DNA of 64,000 nucleotides, taken from contig JBBMOL010000230.1 in assembly GCA_037954665.1 (NCBI GenBank), positions 558,001 to 622,000 on the forward strand. The letters run 5' to 3'. Below, piece after piece: positions 23,426 to 34,010 of the stretch. Under the pieces are notes generated by a model that ran no database searches, was not told the DNA's origin, and was given only the letters and a program-made list of their open reading frames with translations. Source of the DNA: Laguncularia racemosa. Lineage: Eukaryota; Streptophyta; Magnoliopsida; Myrtales; Combretaceae. Within the stretch, counting starts at the first letter, position 1; every line of letters starts with the position of its first letter. The position numbers and the translations under genes are program-made.

Positions 23426-24139
23426 CCGTGTTGAGTTAAGGATAACACGGCCTCCGAATACAGTTGTGTTTGGACTATGTTGAGTGTGAAAGATGCACCG
23501 AGAGATACACGACGTCTTGACACGATCGTGTTTCAACCGTATCGAGTCAAGGGTAACACGACCTCCCAGCATGGTCATGTTTAGACCATGTTGAAACCAA
23601 GTTTTACACTGAAAGATACACGACCCCTAACATGGTCGTTTTTCAGCTTGTGTTGAGCACTACAATCCTCAATATGGCCGTGTTGAATAAAGTATAACAT
23701 AATTATATATTCATTTAACTTCAAATTAAACTAATTTCCACATAACCTAGATAGCTAGTAAGGCCTTAGAAAGATTAAAGAAATATGATTAAGAAAGTTA
23801 AGAATTAATATTGATCTTAGATTAAGTACTAAGAAGAACTTATTGTTTATACAGATTTCCATTTAGATTAAGTTCAAGACCGAGAAGTGCTTAAGGCTAG
23901 GATCTAAAATATGTGAAACTTATGTGTTGAGTTGTGCTTGTTTAAGTTAGCCATGCAGTGAAATTGATTAAGTTAAATGATTTGAGTTAAGTGTTTAAGT
24001 TGTATGTTATATGTGCCTGGCTCGGCTTAGGAACCTATAGTGGCAGATCCTTAGGAAGCACCCCAATGATCCTTATGTGACATTGTCCCTAGTGGATTCA
24101 TGCTTGGAAATGATTTGGGCTGAATGTTTGTTAAAAGGT

Positions 24140-24427
24140 TTAAGTGGACATGAGTATGGGGCTCATAGGGGCAGTTCCCTTCACCAGGTTTAAGTAGACA
24201 TGGGTGTGGGGCTCATAGCAAATTATATATAATAATTGCTTGGAATGACCCTCTATGGTGGATTCAAGTCGTCGAGGTAATCCCATTGGGGGGCTTGTAG
24301 TGGTAGTTTCCATCACCATGTTTAAGTGGACATGGGTGTAGGGCTCGTAGTGGCAGTTCCCATCACCAAGTTTAGGGATTATGAGATTATGGGTGTGGGG
24401 CCCGTAATGGTAGTTCCCATCACCAAA
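24140..24427. repeat. Degenerate 50-57 bp tandem repeats in fragment X
   Basis: Units begin GTTTAAGTGGACATGGGTG, continue with GGGGCTCGTAGTGGCAG and end TTCCCATCACCA. About four copies are seen, starting near 24140, 24190, 24321 and 24371; one is interrupted at about 24220-24320. Confidence 0.75.
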
Positions 24428-24617
24428 TCATGCTCTAATATGTAAAGTGTGTTAAGGGGGTCATGAGTACCCTGTCGTTGCTTGTGGACATAAATTGTAT
24501 TAAGAAATGGTTGTCTGTTTTTAAGTTTTGCATGATGTATGTCATACTTGTTTATGTTTGTTTATGCGTGTGTGTTTGTGTTATACAAATTGGGCATTAG
24601 TTTACCCTTCGAGGATA

Positions 24618-24622
24618 CATTT
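24618..24622. repeat. Target-site duplication CATTT of D (partner 29273-29277)
   Basis: CATTT lies directly before TGATGGG and directly after GAGCACATCA. Confidence 0.88.
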
Positions 24623-25481
24623 TGATGGGAATCTACCCTCCAATCTCGATGGTCAGGGAACTTAATTTGGATGATGATCCAAATCACTTGCATGTATACA
24701 TTTTTTCTTTATCTAATAACGTTTGAATGGTAATCTATCAAGTACCATGATCAGTCTTCACAGTATGGCACATGACCTACACTGGTTATCAAATTAGGGA
24801 CATCATCGGATTCACATCTAATAGCTCGCTATGATCAACATTGACTCAACAAACCAGCTCTTTGAAGATTATTATCTTTTATACTTGTAATTTATTTTGA
24901 ACCATTTATTTTGTAAGCTTTTTGGGACATTTTATTTGGTTGTACTTGTGGATATAGGACCGGCCACTTAAGTGCCATAGATGTAATCATTTTCTCATTT
25001 TAACCTTAAGTGGAGCAAGTATAAATACTTGCTAAAGTACGGTTTATGGGAGATAGTTGAGAGATAAAAAAATTGCTGCCTCTTTACGTGAGAATTAGGG
25101 TTTATGCTCTAAATTCCATAAGACTCTTATCAATTCTTCAAGGATTATGGTGAGTGGCAACTTAAGGATTTGTGAGTAATATCAATTCCTTAAGTTGATT
25201 CCAATTCACACCAGTGTGTCATATCTAGTTGTGATTGGATTGTTCGTATTTGTTCTTGTTATCATGCCATTTTAGGGTTCTTTTCTATTATTGGATTTCA
25301 TGCAATTTTAGTGAAATTAGATCCTAAATTGTGTTGTTATTATGATTATTCAATTGCTATTGGAATTTTTCATTTGCGTGAAAGCCTTTTGCTTAAAGGA
25401 TTCACGCCATTTTAGTAGTCTTGGTGATTGGTTTATTCCATTTGTTCTTATGTTATGTGCTTGATCCTATTGAGCACATCA
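24623..25481 (+). repeat. 5' LTR of element D (859 bp)
   Basis: It runs from TGATGGGAATCTACCC to GAGCACATCA. It contains GCAAGTATAAATACTTGC at about 25015-25032, a TATAAATA-bearing palindrome that is the likely core promoter and is kept in the P, N1 and Y LTRs. Confidence 0.9.
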
Positions 25482-25486
25482 TAATT

Positions 25487-25498
25487 TGGTATCAAAGC
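25487..25498 (+). promoter_or_regulatory. Primer-binding site, tRNA-Met type (element D)
   Basis: TGGTATCAAAGC starts 5 nt after the LTR. It differs from the canonical TGGTATCAGAGC at one base. Confidence 0.85.
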
Positions 25499-26526
25499 AC
25501 AAGTTAAGAGAAGGGATTTAATGTTGGTTGATTTCGTGATCTTCATTGTCAATTAGGGTTCTTCATTTTTTATACGAAATTGTATGTTTGAGGATTGAGT
25601 TGCTTAATTGTATTGTTGAGATGTTGAAATTGTTGTTTGTTGAAGTGGAATTGGAGGTCTTGTTGTAGCTTCTTATTGTTGAGAATTTCTGTGAAGGGAA
25701 GGAGTGGAAGTGCATTTCTTGATTCAAAATTCAAAATTAAGAAGCACCTTAATTGTGATGAAAGTGAAAGTGAAATCCTTGCTTGTTTATTTCGGACATA
25801 GGGAGTACAATTGTGCATTTTCGTAATTGAATTGCGTGGAGTATATAGAAGCTATTTGATTTTCAAAACAAAGATTAAGTGGTAGAAGTTATTGTGTGAT
25901 CATTTGAATTTGAAAGTTGCTTCTTACCAATTGTGGAAAGTTTACAATAAGTGAAGCAATTTGAATTTGAATGTGTGCTGCCCTTTTTGTATAAGTTGTG
26001 GAATGCAATTGTATTTGAAGTAGAGAAGTGCAATGTGAAATGTGTGTGTGTGTGGCATTGTGTTTGTGTGTTAAGTGAAGGGGATTGCAATGTGGTATAT
26101 GTAGTGGTGGTGAGTCCTTGCACCGTGAGTGAGAGAAGTAAGTGGCAGTGTAAATTTTGCATTTGTGTGTAGTATAAGGTATTGCACATTATGATTAATT
26201 GTGGTGTGAAACTATGGCAAGAAAGAAAGGTTGGAGTAGTGAAGTTTAAATTCAAAAACCAACATTAAAAGTGTGAAAGTAATTGAAACTCATTACTTAA
26301 ACACTTGTTAGTTGAATTTAATAACTTAAATACTTGGAAGTGATTGTTTGTGCTTTATTTATCTGACTTTACTTAAAGTACTAAGAACTATTTCATTGTG
26401 TCTTGACCTCTTGCAATGTGGATATCATTGTGTATTAGTGTGGTTATTTAAACATGTTATTGTGATTTGGTGTTGTTGAAGGAGTGTGCTGGAAATTATG
26501 GGATTGTACTTCAACAAATCACAATC
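25499..26526 (+). other. Leader of element D, about 1 kb
   Basis: Noncoding and GT-rich, with a (TG)n stretch near 26040-26075. Short frames exist but none resembles a known protein. The last 350 bp are collinear with the leaders of P and N1. Confidence 0.65.
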
Positions 26527-28252
26527 ATGCCGAATGACAGTGTAAATGGGGGAATTAGCAATGAGGCCAATAGCTAAGTTGGTGGAGGATAGGGTCATCA
26601 AACTGTAGGTAAAAGAACCTTAGAAGATCAACTTCAGGAACTTACTACTATTGTTGCTACATTAGCAACAAAGATTGATAGGATGACAATGCCACAACCA
26701 CCAGTGGTAAATCCTCAGGCACCACCTTGAGTAACTCCACAAAACATCTAGAGAGAAGGAGCAATGGGAGGAGGAAACTTGAGAAGAAGAATGGAGGGAG
26801 ATCATCATCCCTATAAGGAGGATAGGGATGATAATTTTGGGATTAATCCTTACCTAAATAGGGATTTCAGGCCACCTAGGGGTTTAGAGTATGTGAAGCT
26901 GCAAATACCTTCCTTTAATGGCAGGGGTTCAGCAGATGATTATCTGGACTGGGAAGATAAGGTTGAAGGCCTTTTTGATTGTTATGAAATTGATGACACT
27001 ACCCAAGTTTGACTTGCTATTGTTGAGTTCATAGAGTATGCCACCTTGTAGTGGAAGAATTTAGTGATCAATAGGCGTAAGGATGGAGAGGTTGAAATTC
27101 ATACATGGAGGGATATGAAGAGGGTCATGAGGAAGAGGTTCATTTCTGAACACTAAGGCAGGAACTGTTTGTGTGTCTTCAAACTTTGAGGTAGGGAGGC
27201 AAAACAGTCGACAATTATGTATAGGAATTTGAAACCCTAATGATCAGATGTAGGTCAGTAGAGCCTCTAGGGCAAACCCTAGCACACTTTATATTAGGGC
27301 TGAAATATGAGATTGCATGTGTAGTTGAGCTATAGAGATATAGTACACTTCACGAAGCTATACAGTTAGCCTTAAAAGTGGAGAGGCAGAGGCGATCCAA
27401 CCCATTCAGGGTTATTAGTAGTAGGCCTAGTGTTACTACCAGGCCCTATGGGAGCTGTTGGTCAATCAGGAGGACCAAAGTAGGAGGTGAGTTAGTCAGG
27501 GTAGTGGATAGAGCTACTCCTAACACAAATAGGGAGAAAATGACTTTTGGAAAGGGTAAAGAGGTAATAGGGCCAGATGTTAGGTAGACTATATCGGGAA
27601 CCACCAGTAAGAAATTGCGCTAAATTAAAAGTTTTAAATGCATGGGATTTAGGCATATGGCAGCACAGTGTCCTAATAAGAGAGTCATGACAGTTATGGT
27701 GGGTGCTGGAGAAGAGGATGAGGATGAGAAAGAACCAGTCGAGCCTGCAGACCTGTCTATAGCATTACAGGAATACTATGATGATCAAACTGTTGAGACA
27801 CATGAGAAGGGAACAGGTGAATAGTATTTACCAATTAATGTGTTGCGTAGGGTTCTGACTTAATCTCCTAATGCTAGGGACAAACAGAAGGAGAACATAT
27901 TACATACTTCTTGTAGGATCAGAGGTAACTTTTGTGTATTGATCATTGATAGTGGTAGTTGCACTAATGTCATGTCTGCTGCATTGGTAGACAAATTACA
28001 ACTATCCACTAGTCCACATGCTAGTCTTTATAACTTGCATTGGCTGGACAATCGAGGTAATATACATGTTACATAAAGTGCAAAGGTGCTAGTAAGTGTT
28101 GGAAAGAAATATCATGATGAGATCCTATGTGATGTGATTCCCATGTGTGCCTTTCATTTACTTTTCGGTAGACCTTGGATGTTTGATAGGAAGGTGTTAC
28201 ATGATCGATTCAAAACCACTTACATGCTTCGAAAGGGAAGGTCTTGAATAGT
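26527..28252 (+). pseudogene. gag: Gag-protease of element D, multiple stops
   Basis: The start gives MPNDSVNGGISNEANS. In order: an N-terminal linker (LTTIVATLATKIDRM), the Gag core from LEYVKLQIPSFNGRGSADDY (about 26884) through WRDMKRVMRKRF (about 27112-27150), a CCHC knuckle (CMGFRHMAAQCPNKRV, about 27635-27690), an aspartic protease core IIDSGSCTNVMSAALVD (about 27943-27995), and RPWMFDRKVLHDRF (about 28170-28215), after which the frame ends. At least ten in-frame stops, most replacing CAG or CAA (for example near 26575, 26750, 27190 and 27220). The knuckle shows R where G is usual (GFRHM). Confidence 0.82.
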
Positions 28253-28416
28253 ATTGACACCTATGTCTCCATTAGAGGTGCACGATTTCCAAGGGCAGGT
28301 CAAGACTACTTCTAATTTTTTTTAAATCGAGAAAATAGGGCAACAAAGGCATCCGGGTTCAGTTCAAGAAGTGACTCTCTAGATTTGAGGGCAAATCTTT
28401 CAGAGGCCTGAGAAGA

Positions 28417-29272
28417 TGATGGGAATCTACCCTATGATCTCGGTAGTCAAGGAACTTGATTTGAATGATGATCCAAATCACTTGCATGCATACATTTTTT
28501 CTTTATCTAATAAAGTTTAAATGGTAATTTATCAGGTACAATGATCAGTCTTCACAAGATGGCACATGACCTACACTATTGATCAAATTAAGGACATCAT
28601 TGGATTCACATCCAATGGCCTACCGTAATCAACATTGACTCGACGAACTAGCTCTTTGAAGATTATTATCTTTCGTACTTGTAATTTAATTTGAACCATT
28701 ATTTTGTAAGCTTTTTGGAAAATTTTATTTTATTGTATTTGTGGATTTAGGATCAGCCACTTAAGTGGCATAGATGTAATTATTTTATCATTTTAACCCT
28801 AAGTGGAGTAAGTATAAATACTTGCTAAAGTAGGGTTTGTGGGAGATAGTTGAGAGATAAAAAAAATTCCTGCCTCTTTAAGTGAGAATTAGGGTTCATG
28901 CTCTAAATTTCATAAGACTTATCAATTCTTCAAGGATTGTGATGAGTGGAACTTAAGGATTTGTGAGTAATATCAATTCTCTAAGTTGATTCCAATTCAC
29001 ACTAGTATGTCATATCTAGTTGTGATTGGGTTTTTCTTATTTTTTCTTGTTATCATGCCATTTTTGGGTTCTTTTCTATTATTGGATTTCATGTAATTTT
29101 AGTGGAATTAGATCAGAAATTGTGTTGTTATTATGATTATTCAATTGCTATTAGAATTTGTCATTTGCATGGAAGCCTTTTGCTTAAGGGATTCATGCCA
29201 TTTTAGTAGTCTTAGTGATTTGTTTATTCCATTTGTTATTATCTTATGTATTTGATCCTATTGAGCACATCA
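28417..29272 (+). repeat. 3' LTR of element D (856 bp)
   Basis: It has the same ends as the 5' LTR and is collinear with it throughout. Scattered differences (for example CCTACACTATT against CCTACACTGGTT) suggest an insertion older than R or S. Confidence 0.9.
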
Positions 29273-29639
29273 CATTTTTAGATGTAGGTGTTGAGGGAGA
29301 TGAGAACCCAGAAGATGACTTAGGTTTGGGTGAGCCATAGAGAGAGGAAGATGAAGAATTACATTATTATTATGGTGATTAAGATTTGAGAGATTTATGT
29401 TATTTAACTATAATAGATAGTATCTTTTGAGAATATTATTTTGGAATTTAAAGACTTCTACTGCGTTAGATGCTTGATATGGTTTTTGAGAGTATTTGAG
29501 TTTTTGGGATGTATGGAATGTTTTTATATAGGAGTTACAAGTTAAAATATATCAGAGTTGATTCAGAGCCTTAACATGTTCTTGTGAGATAAGGATACGT
29601 GGTGGGCAGTTGTGCAGCTCGAGGTTTTGAGGTGTTACA
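29273..29639. repeat. Fragment X, right part, ending GGTGTTACA
   Basis: This continues 24622 across element D. The terminal CTCGAGGTTTTGAGGTGTT then ACA reads as a Tekay-like LTR start on the minus strand. The junction with copia remnant W is at about 29640. Confidence 0.5.
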
Positions 29640-29649
29640 TTATCCTTAG

Positions 29650-30763
29650 GCTTTTTTTTTGCTTTTGGTAACAAGATTGGTCATATTGAAAAATATTTCT
29701 TTTGCAAAAATAACAAGCTCAATAACCACTAAGCAAACTAAAACAATATGAGCATAAATTTTAAAGGGCCTACACTAATCTAGGTTCTTAAAAAGGTATA
29801 ATAAGCTTTTGATGGATATAGGAACACGAAGTAATAATCAAAGGAACATAGTACCTTAATAGTGGATGCTTACGCCACATGATTAGAGATGCTTCTTTGT
29901 TCATAAACATAGTTATGAAAGATAGAGGCTTTATACCCTTCAAAGACAACAATAAAGGGAAGATCATCGTTTATGGTACAATTGGTCTATCTGCTCACTC
30001 TATAGAGAATGTATATGTTCTTAAAAGACTAAGATGTAATTTGTTAAGTATTGGTCAATTCTATGATAAAGGTTTTAAAATCATCTTTGAAAAGGACAAG
30101 TGTCTAGCTTTTGATAAAATGGAGAAAGGGGTTCTAAAGGGGTCATATTTACAAAGTTAAACCTTTTAAAGTTGAAATGAAAAATTGTTTTTGACAATCA
30201 AAGGTAATGTTTTTATATGGAATCAAAAGCAAGGACATGCCAATTTCAATCAACTTGCAAAATTTTCAAAAGATAATTTAGTAAATGGTTTGCCTAGGTT
30301 GAATACCAAGGAAGATATTCATTTTTCTTCTTATTCCAAAAACAAATTGGTATTAGTTTCTCAAAAAGCAAAAATATGATTTCTATAAAAGATCTATTGG
30401 AACTTCTACTTATGGATATATTTAATCCTATTGGGACACTTAGTTTATGTGCAAGCAAATATAGTCTTGTTATAGTTTCTACACCACATAAGTGAAGCAA
30501 TTAATTCTTATAAAAAATTTGCAAAAAGGATTTAAGATGAAAGGGAACTTCTATAATCAGTTTAAGAACAAATCGTAGAAGGGAATTTGAAAATTATGAT
30601 TTTACAACGTTTTGTGAAGAAAATAGCATTACTCACAACTTTTAAGCACATTACACTTTACAACAAAATAAAGTAACAAAATGCAAAAAATAGAACCATA
30701 TACAAGAAATGATTCACACCTTATTAAATATAGGTGGTATAATAAATTATTTTTTAGCAAAAG
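29650..30763 (+). pseudogene. pol: copia protease to integrase fragment, degenerate (left part of W)
   Basis: The clearest piece is 29879-30160: RHMIRDASLFINIVMKDRGF, then the blocks IENVYVLKRLRCNLLSIGQF, YDKGFKIIFEKDKCLAFDK. This is the copia region between protease and Gag-pre-integrase. Next come GHANFNQLAKFSKDNLVNGL (about 30235-30295), LLMDIFNPIGTLSLCASKYS (about 30405-30465, another frame) and REFENYDFTTFCEENSITHN (about 30580-30640). It continues at 41595. Many stops and shifts; surely dead. Confidence 0.8.
30759..30763. repeat. Target-site duplication AAAAG of U (partner 41595-41599)
   Basis: AAAAG precedes TGATAAC and follows GTGATCA. The copia integrase reading of W continues across the pair. 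Confidence 0.88.
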
Positions 30764-32285
30764 TGATAACAACATATTATCTCATGGTTTATCTTGTGAT
30801 TTGGAGGTTGTTATTGTTAAATTTGAAAACAAATCACCAAGATAAAGATATTGAAGTGCTTGTATTTTGATATTTTAGGAATCAATGGACTCAGACAAGA
30901 AAAGAGTGCATTAAGAGCTGAAAAACATGAAGAAATGAAGAAAATCAATAGGCAAGGGATAACACACAATCGTGGGAGAGGCTGGAACCAAAAGAAATGG
31001 AGTTTGTGCAATGCCAAGAAGCCTATGGTGTGAGACTACGGTCGTGCCTCATGTGGTGGTTGCAACACCACTTATCACACGGCCGTGGCATGTCATTTGG
31101 CTATCTATGGATGGACCAACCCCATATAGCACGGCCATGCCTCATGTGGTGGAACACCTGTGAAAAGTGCAACTTTTCATTTTTCTGACTGTTTTTATAT
31201 ATTCCTTTGAGAAGAAATGGAAAGGGACTTTTTGTAATTTTTCAGTTTTTAGACTTTTGTTCTTTGAGAGAATATTTCATTTTGATAACAAGAACAAGAG
31301 ATTGAAACAAGTTTTCCTTGTGACCAATTGAGAAGTATTTGTAGTTGGCCTTGGGAAGTGGTATCTGGAGTTTTGTGTTTTAATCCTCTCCAACTTTATC
31401 ACAAAATTGGTGATTTCTGATCTTTATTTATTTATGCAATTTTGTGACTTATGTTTATATTATTTATGAATTATATCAAATATTCCATTGTAACTTGTGC
31501 ATTCATTGTTAAATCTATGGTTGGCTAGATTCAATTGGTGGGAAGAAGAATGAAACCCTAGATTGCTAACGTGATAATTGTAGTCATGTTATGAGATTAA
31601 GGTATTTGTGGATTATTCATAATTGCAATTCCTATAATTTCAATTGAAATTCTTAAAGGTTTTAATTGTTAGAAATTTTATCAATACGGGAGTTGAGATA
31701 GAATTTGGTAGGGATTCTTAATTGAATTAATATAATAAAGTGGAAGCGGCGTTAATTAGTTGAATTAAGGTTTATCTAAAGTTTAAATCAATGTTTTAAT
31801 TAATTATCCACTAAGGAATTAGGGTAATTGCATTAGGGCTTTAGGCAATCATAGCACTGGGAAGTGTATGGATGTAATTTAGAATCCTTTGTTAATTAGA
31901 GATACGGAAGTTGACTAATTAATTCAAGGTTTACGGTTATAAACCCATTTGAATAACCATACATAGGTTACTCTAAATAACATGATGGCAATTTGATTAG
32001 CGTGTCTAGGGTGAATTTTTAATTCCCACCTTCTCAATTGAAAGGTTTATTTTATAATATTCTCATAGTTCTTGTTTGAGTAGATTTTATTTCAGTTTTT
32101 AATTAAGTAGTTAAAAGGATCTTTCTTTGAATTGCTTAGATATCAGTAAAAGTTATTATAGGTTTAGTAATCTCTTTAGTCCTTAAGGGATCGACACTCT
32201 ACTCACCTATATATTACTTGATTCCGACCTAGTATACTTGCTAGAGAATTCACTACTATTTTATATATAGAGTTCACAGTGATCA
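30764..32285 (+). repeat. 5' LTR of element U (1522 bp)
   Basis: It runs from TGATAACAACATATT to ACAGTGATCA. It holds GGTCGTGCCTCATGTGGTGG, CACGGCCGTGGCATG and CACGGCCATGCCTCATG between 31040 and 31150, phrases also found in the LTR of S. Confidence 0.9.
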
Positions 32286-32291
32286 AGTTTT

Positions 32292-32309
32292 TGGCGCCAT
32301 TGCCGGGGA
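32292..32309 (+). promoter_or_regulatory. Primer-binding site, tRNA-Asp (element U)
   Basis: TGGCGCCATTGCCGGGGA, one mismatch from the perfect site in T. Confidence 0.85.
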
Positions 32310-32410
32310 CTATTAGATATTAGACTTCTTAGCTTTGTTAGTAATTTAGGCACATTTTATTTCATTTATTGCATTTTGGATTTGGTCTTCTTTTCTCTTT
32401 GTAGGTGTGC

Positions 32411-34007
32411 ATGCGAAGGAGTAGGAGTCTTGAACTTTTGCCTCTAGATCCTGAGATTGAGCGTACTTTCCTGCGTTTGAGAAGAGAGAATAGAAGAAGA
32501 GAAGAATCCAAGATGGCTAATGACAACAACAACAATTTGATGTAGGGTGCTACAAGAGTACTTCGCGAATATACAGTGCCAACTGTTTCCGGTTTGGCGA
32601 TCAGGAGACCTGCCATTTAGGCCAACAATTTTGAATTGAAACCGGCACTCATTTAAATGGTCCAAACAAGTCAATTTGGAGGATATCCAAATGAGAGCCC
32701 TGATGAGCATATTGCTGTATTTCTCCAATATTGTAATACAGTGAAGATGAATAACGTTGCAGATGACGTTATCAGATTGCAACTTTTTCCTTTCTCATTA
32801 AGGGATAAAGCTAGAGCTTGGTTTTATTCACTCCCACAAGAGTCCTATTACTACCTGGGCTGATCTCTCATATAAATTTCTAATGAGATTTTTCCCACCG
32901 GCCAAGATAACAAAGTTAAGAAGTGACATCACTAATTTCACAAAATTTAGTGGTGAATCACTTTATGAGGCCTAGGAGAGATTTAAGGAGGCAATCAGAA
33001 AATGCCTACATCATAGATTGCCGGATAATTTACTGATGGAGATTTTTTACCTCAGCTTGGATGAAACATTGAGGTCTCTAGTTGATGCTGCATCTGGAGG
33101 TGCACTCATGGGCAAAACTTATGATGAAGCAAGTGCGTTGATAGAAGAAATGGCTTTTAGTGCCCACAATTAGCAGAATGAGAGAGGGAAAGCTAGAGTG
33201 GCATCGGTGAATGATAATGATGTTATTACCCTTTTGACGGCTCAAATTTCAGCTCTCACTACCCAAGTAGGTAAACTCACCTCATCATCTTTATTTAATG
33301 CAAATCAAGTTGCTCTTTGTGAGATTTGCTCAGGATCACATTTGACTGTTGAATGCATTCATGGGAACCCTTCAGCTTCTTCATCTGGTGAGCATGTGAA
33401 TTATGTCAACAATTTCTAAAGGGGTAATATAGGACCCTATTCGAACACTTATAATCTAGGGTGGCGTAATCATCCAAAATTTTCATGGAAGAATGAGAAT
33501 AACACACTCAAACCACCACCTAGGTTTCAGAAGCAAGGTCCCATCCAAAGTGCTCCTCCTCAGCAAAGTCAGTTTAGAATGGAAGAACTCATGTTGAGCT
33601 ATATGCAAAAGACTGACACCATGTTGCAAAATCAATAGGCCACAATTCAAAATTTAGAGAATCAAATTGGTCAGATTTCGCAACAGTTGAGCAATAGACC
33701 ATCTAGGTCTTTGCCTAGCAACACTAAGGAAAATCTAAAAGGTATCAATGCAATAATGTTGAGGAGTGGTAAGGAAGTGGAAAAAGTGAACATAGATGTT
33801 CAATCAAAAGAAGCAAGTTTAAAGAAAGATAAGGGGAAGAAAAAGGTAGAGGAACCAAAACAGCAATCATTAGAAGTGAAGCCTTATGTTCCTCCTGTAC
33901 CTTTTCCAGGGAGATTGAAGCAACAACAATTAGATTCCCAATTTGCTAAATTCCTGGAGGTGTTTAAGAAACTTCAAATCAACATTCCTTTTGCGAAGGC
34001 ACTCTAG
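32411..34007 (+). pseudogene. gag: gag of element U, broken
   Basis: It starts MRRSRSLELLPLDPEIER. The Gag core reads NESPDEHIAVFLQYCNTVKM and LQLFPFSLRDKARAWFYSLP (32657-32863), with continuation DLCSG-like C-rich sequence around CEICSGSHLTVEC (33330-33360) and NHPKFSWKNENN (33465-33500). Stops replace the Gln or Trp codons seen in S, for example near 32542, 32619, 33172 and 34005-34007. A one-base problem near 32860 breaks the core. Confidence 0.85.
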
Positions 34008-34010
34008 CAA

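Larger units (their letters stand above)
23426..24622. repeat. Fragment X, left part: LTR-like sequence with internal repeats
   Basis: This piece and 29273-29639 are one sequence split by D, as shown by D's TSD CATTT. The right end GGTGTTACA (29639) reads TGTAACACC on the minus strand, the start typical of Del/Tekay chromovirus LTRs, so I infer a Tekay-like LTR in minus orientation, truncated on the left by P. It holds ACACGACCTC and CACGATCGTG motifs at 23430-23690 and degenerate 50-57 bp repeats at 24140-24427. No coding sequence recognised. Confidence 0.5.
24623..29272 (+). mobile_element. Element D: complete gag-protease-only LTR element with TSD
   Basis: 4650 bp, with a 5' LTR, tRNA-Met PBS, about 1 kb leader, Gag-protease, purine tract GAGGCCTGAGAAGA and 3' LTR. 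TSD CATTT occurs at 24618-24622 and 29273-29277. No RT, RNase H or integrase lies between protease and 3' LTR. The structure fits the non-autonomous TR-GAG type, and its Gag and protease are related to the CRM-type copies here. Confidence 0.9.

Noticed and set aside
25570..26255. Short ORFs in the D leader
   Set aside because: They are not conserved in the P leader and have no recognisable domain; the region lies between PBS and gag.
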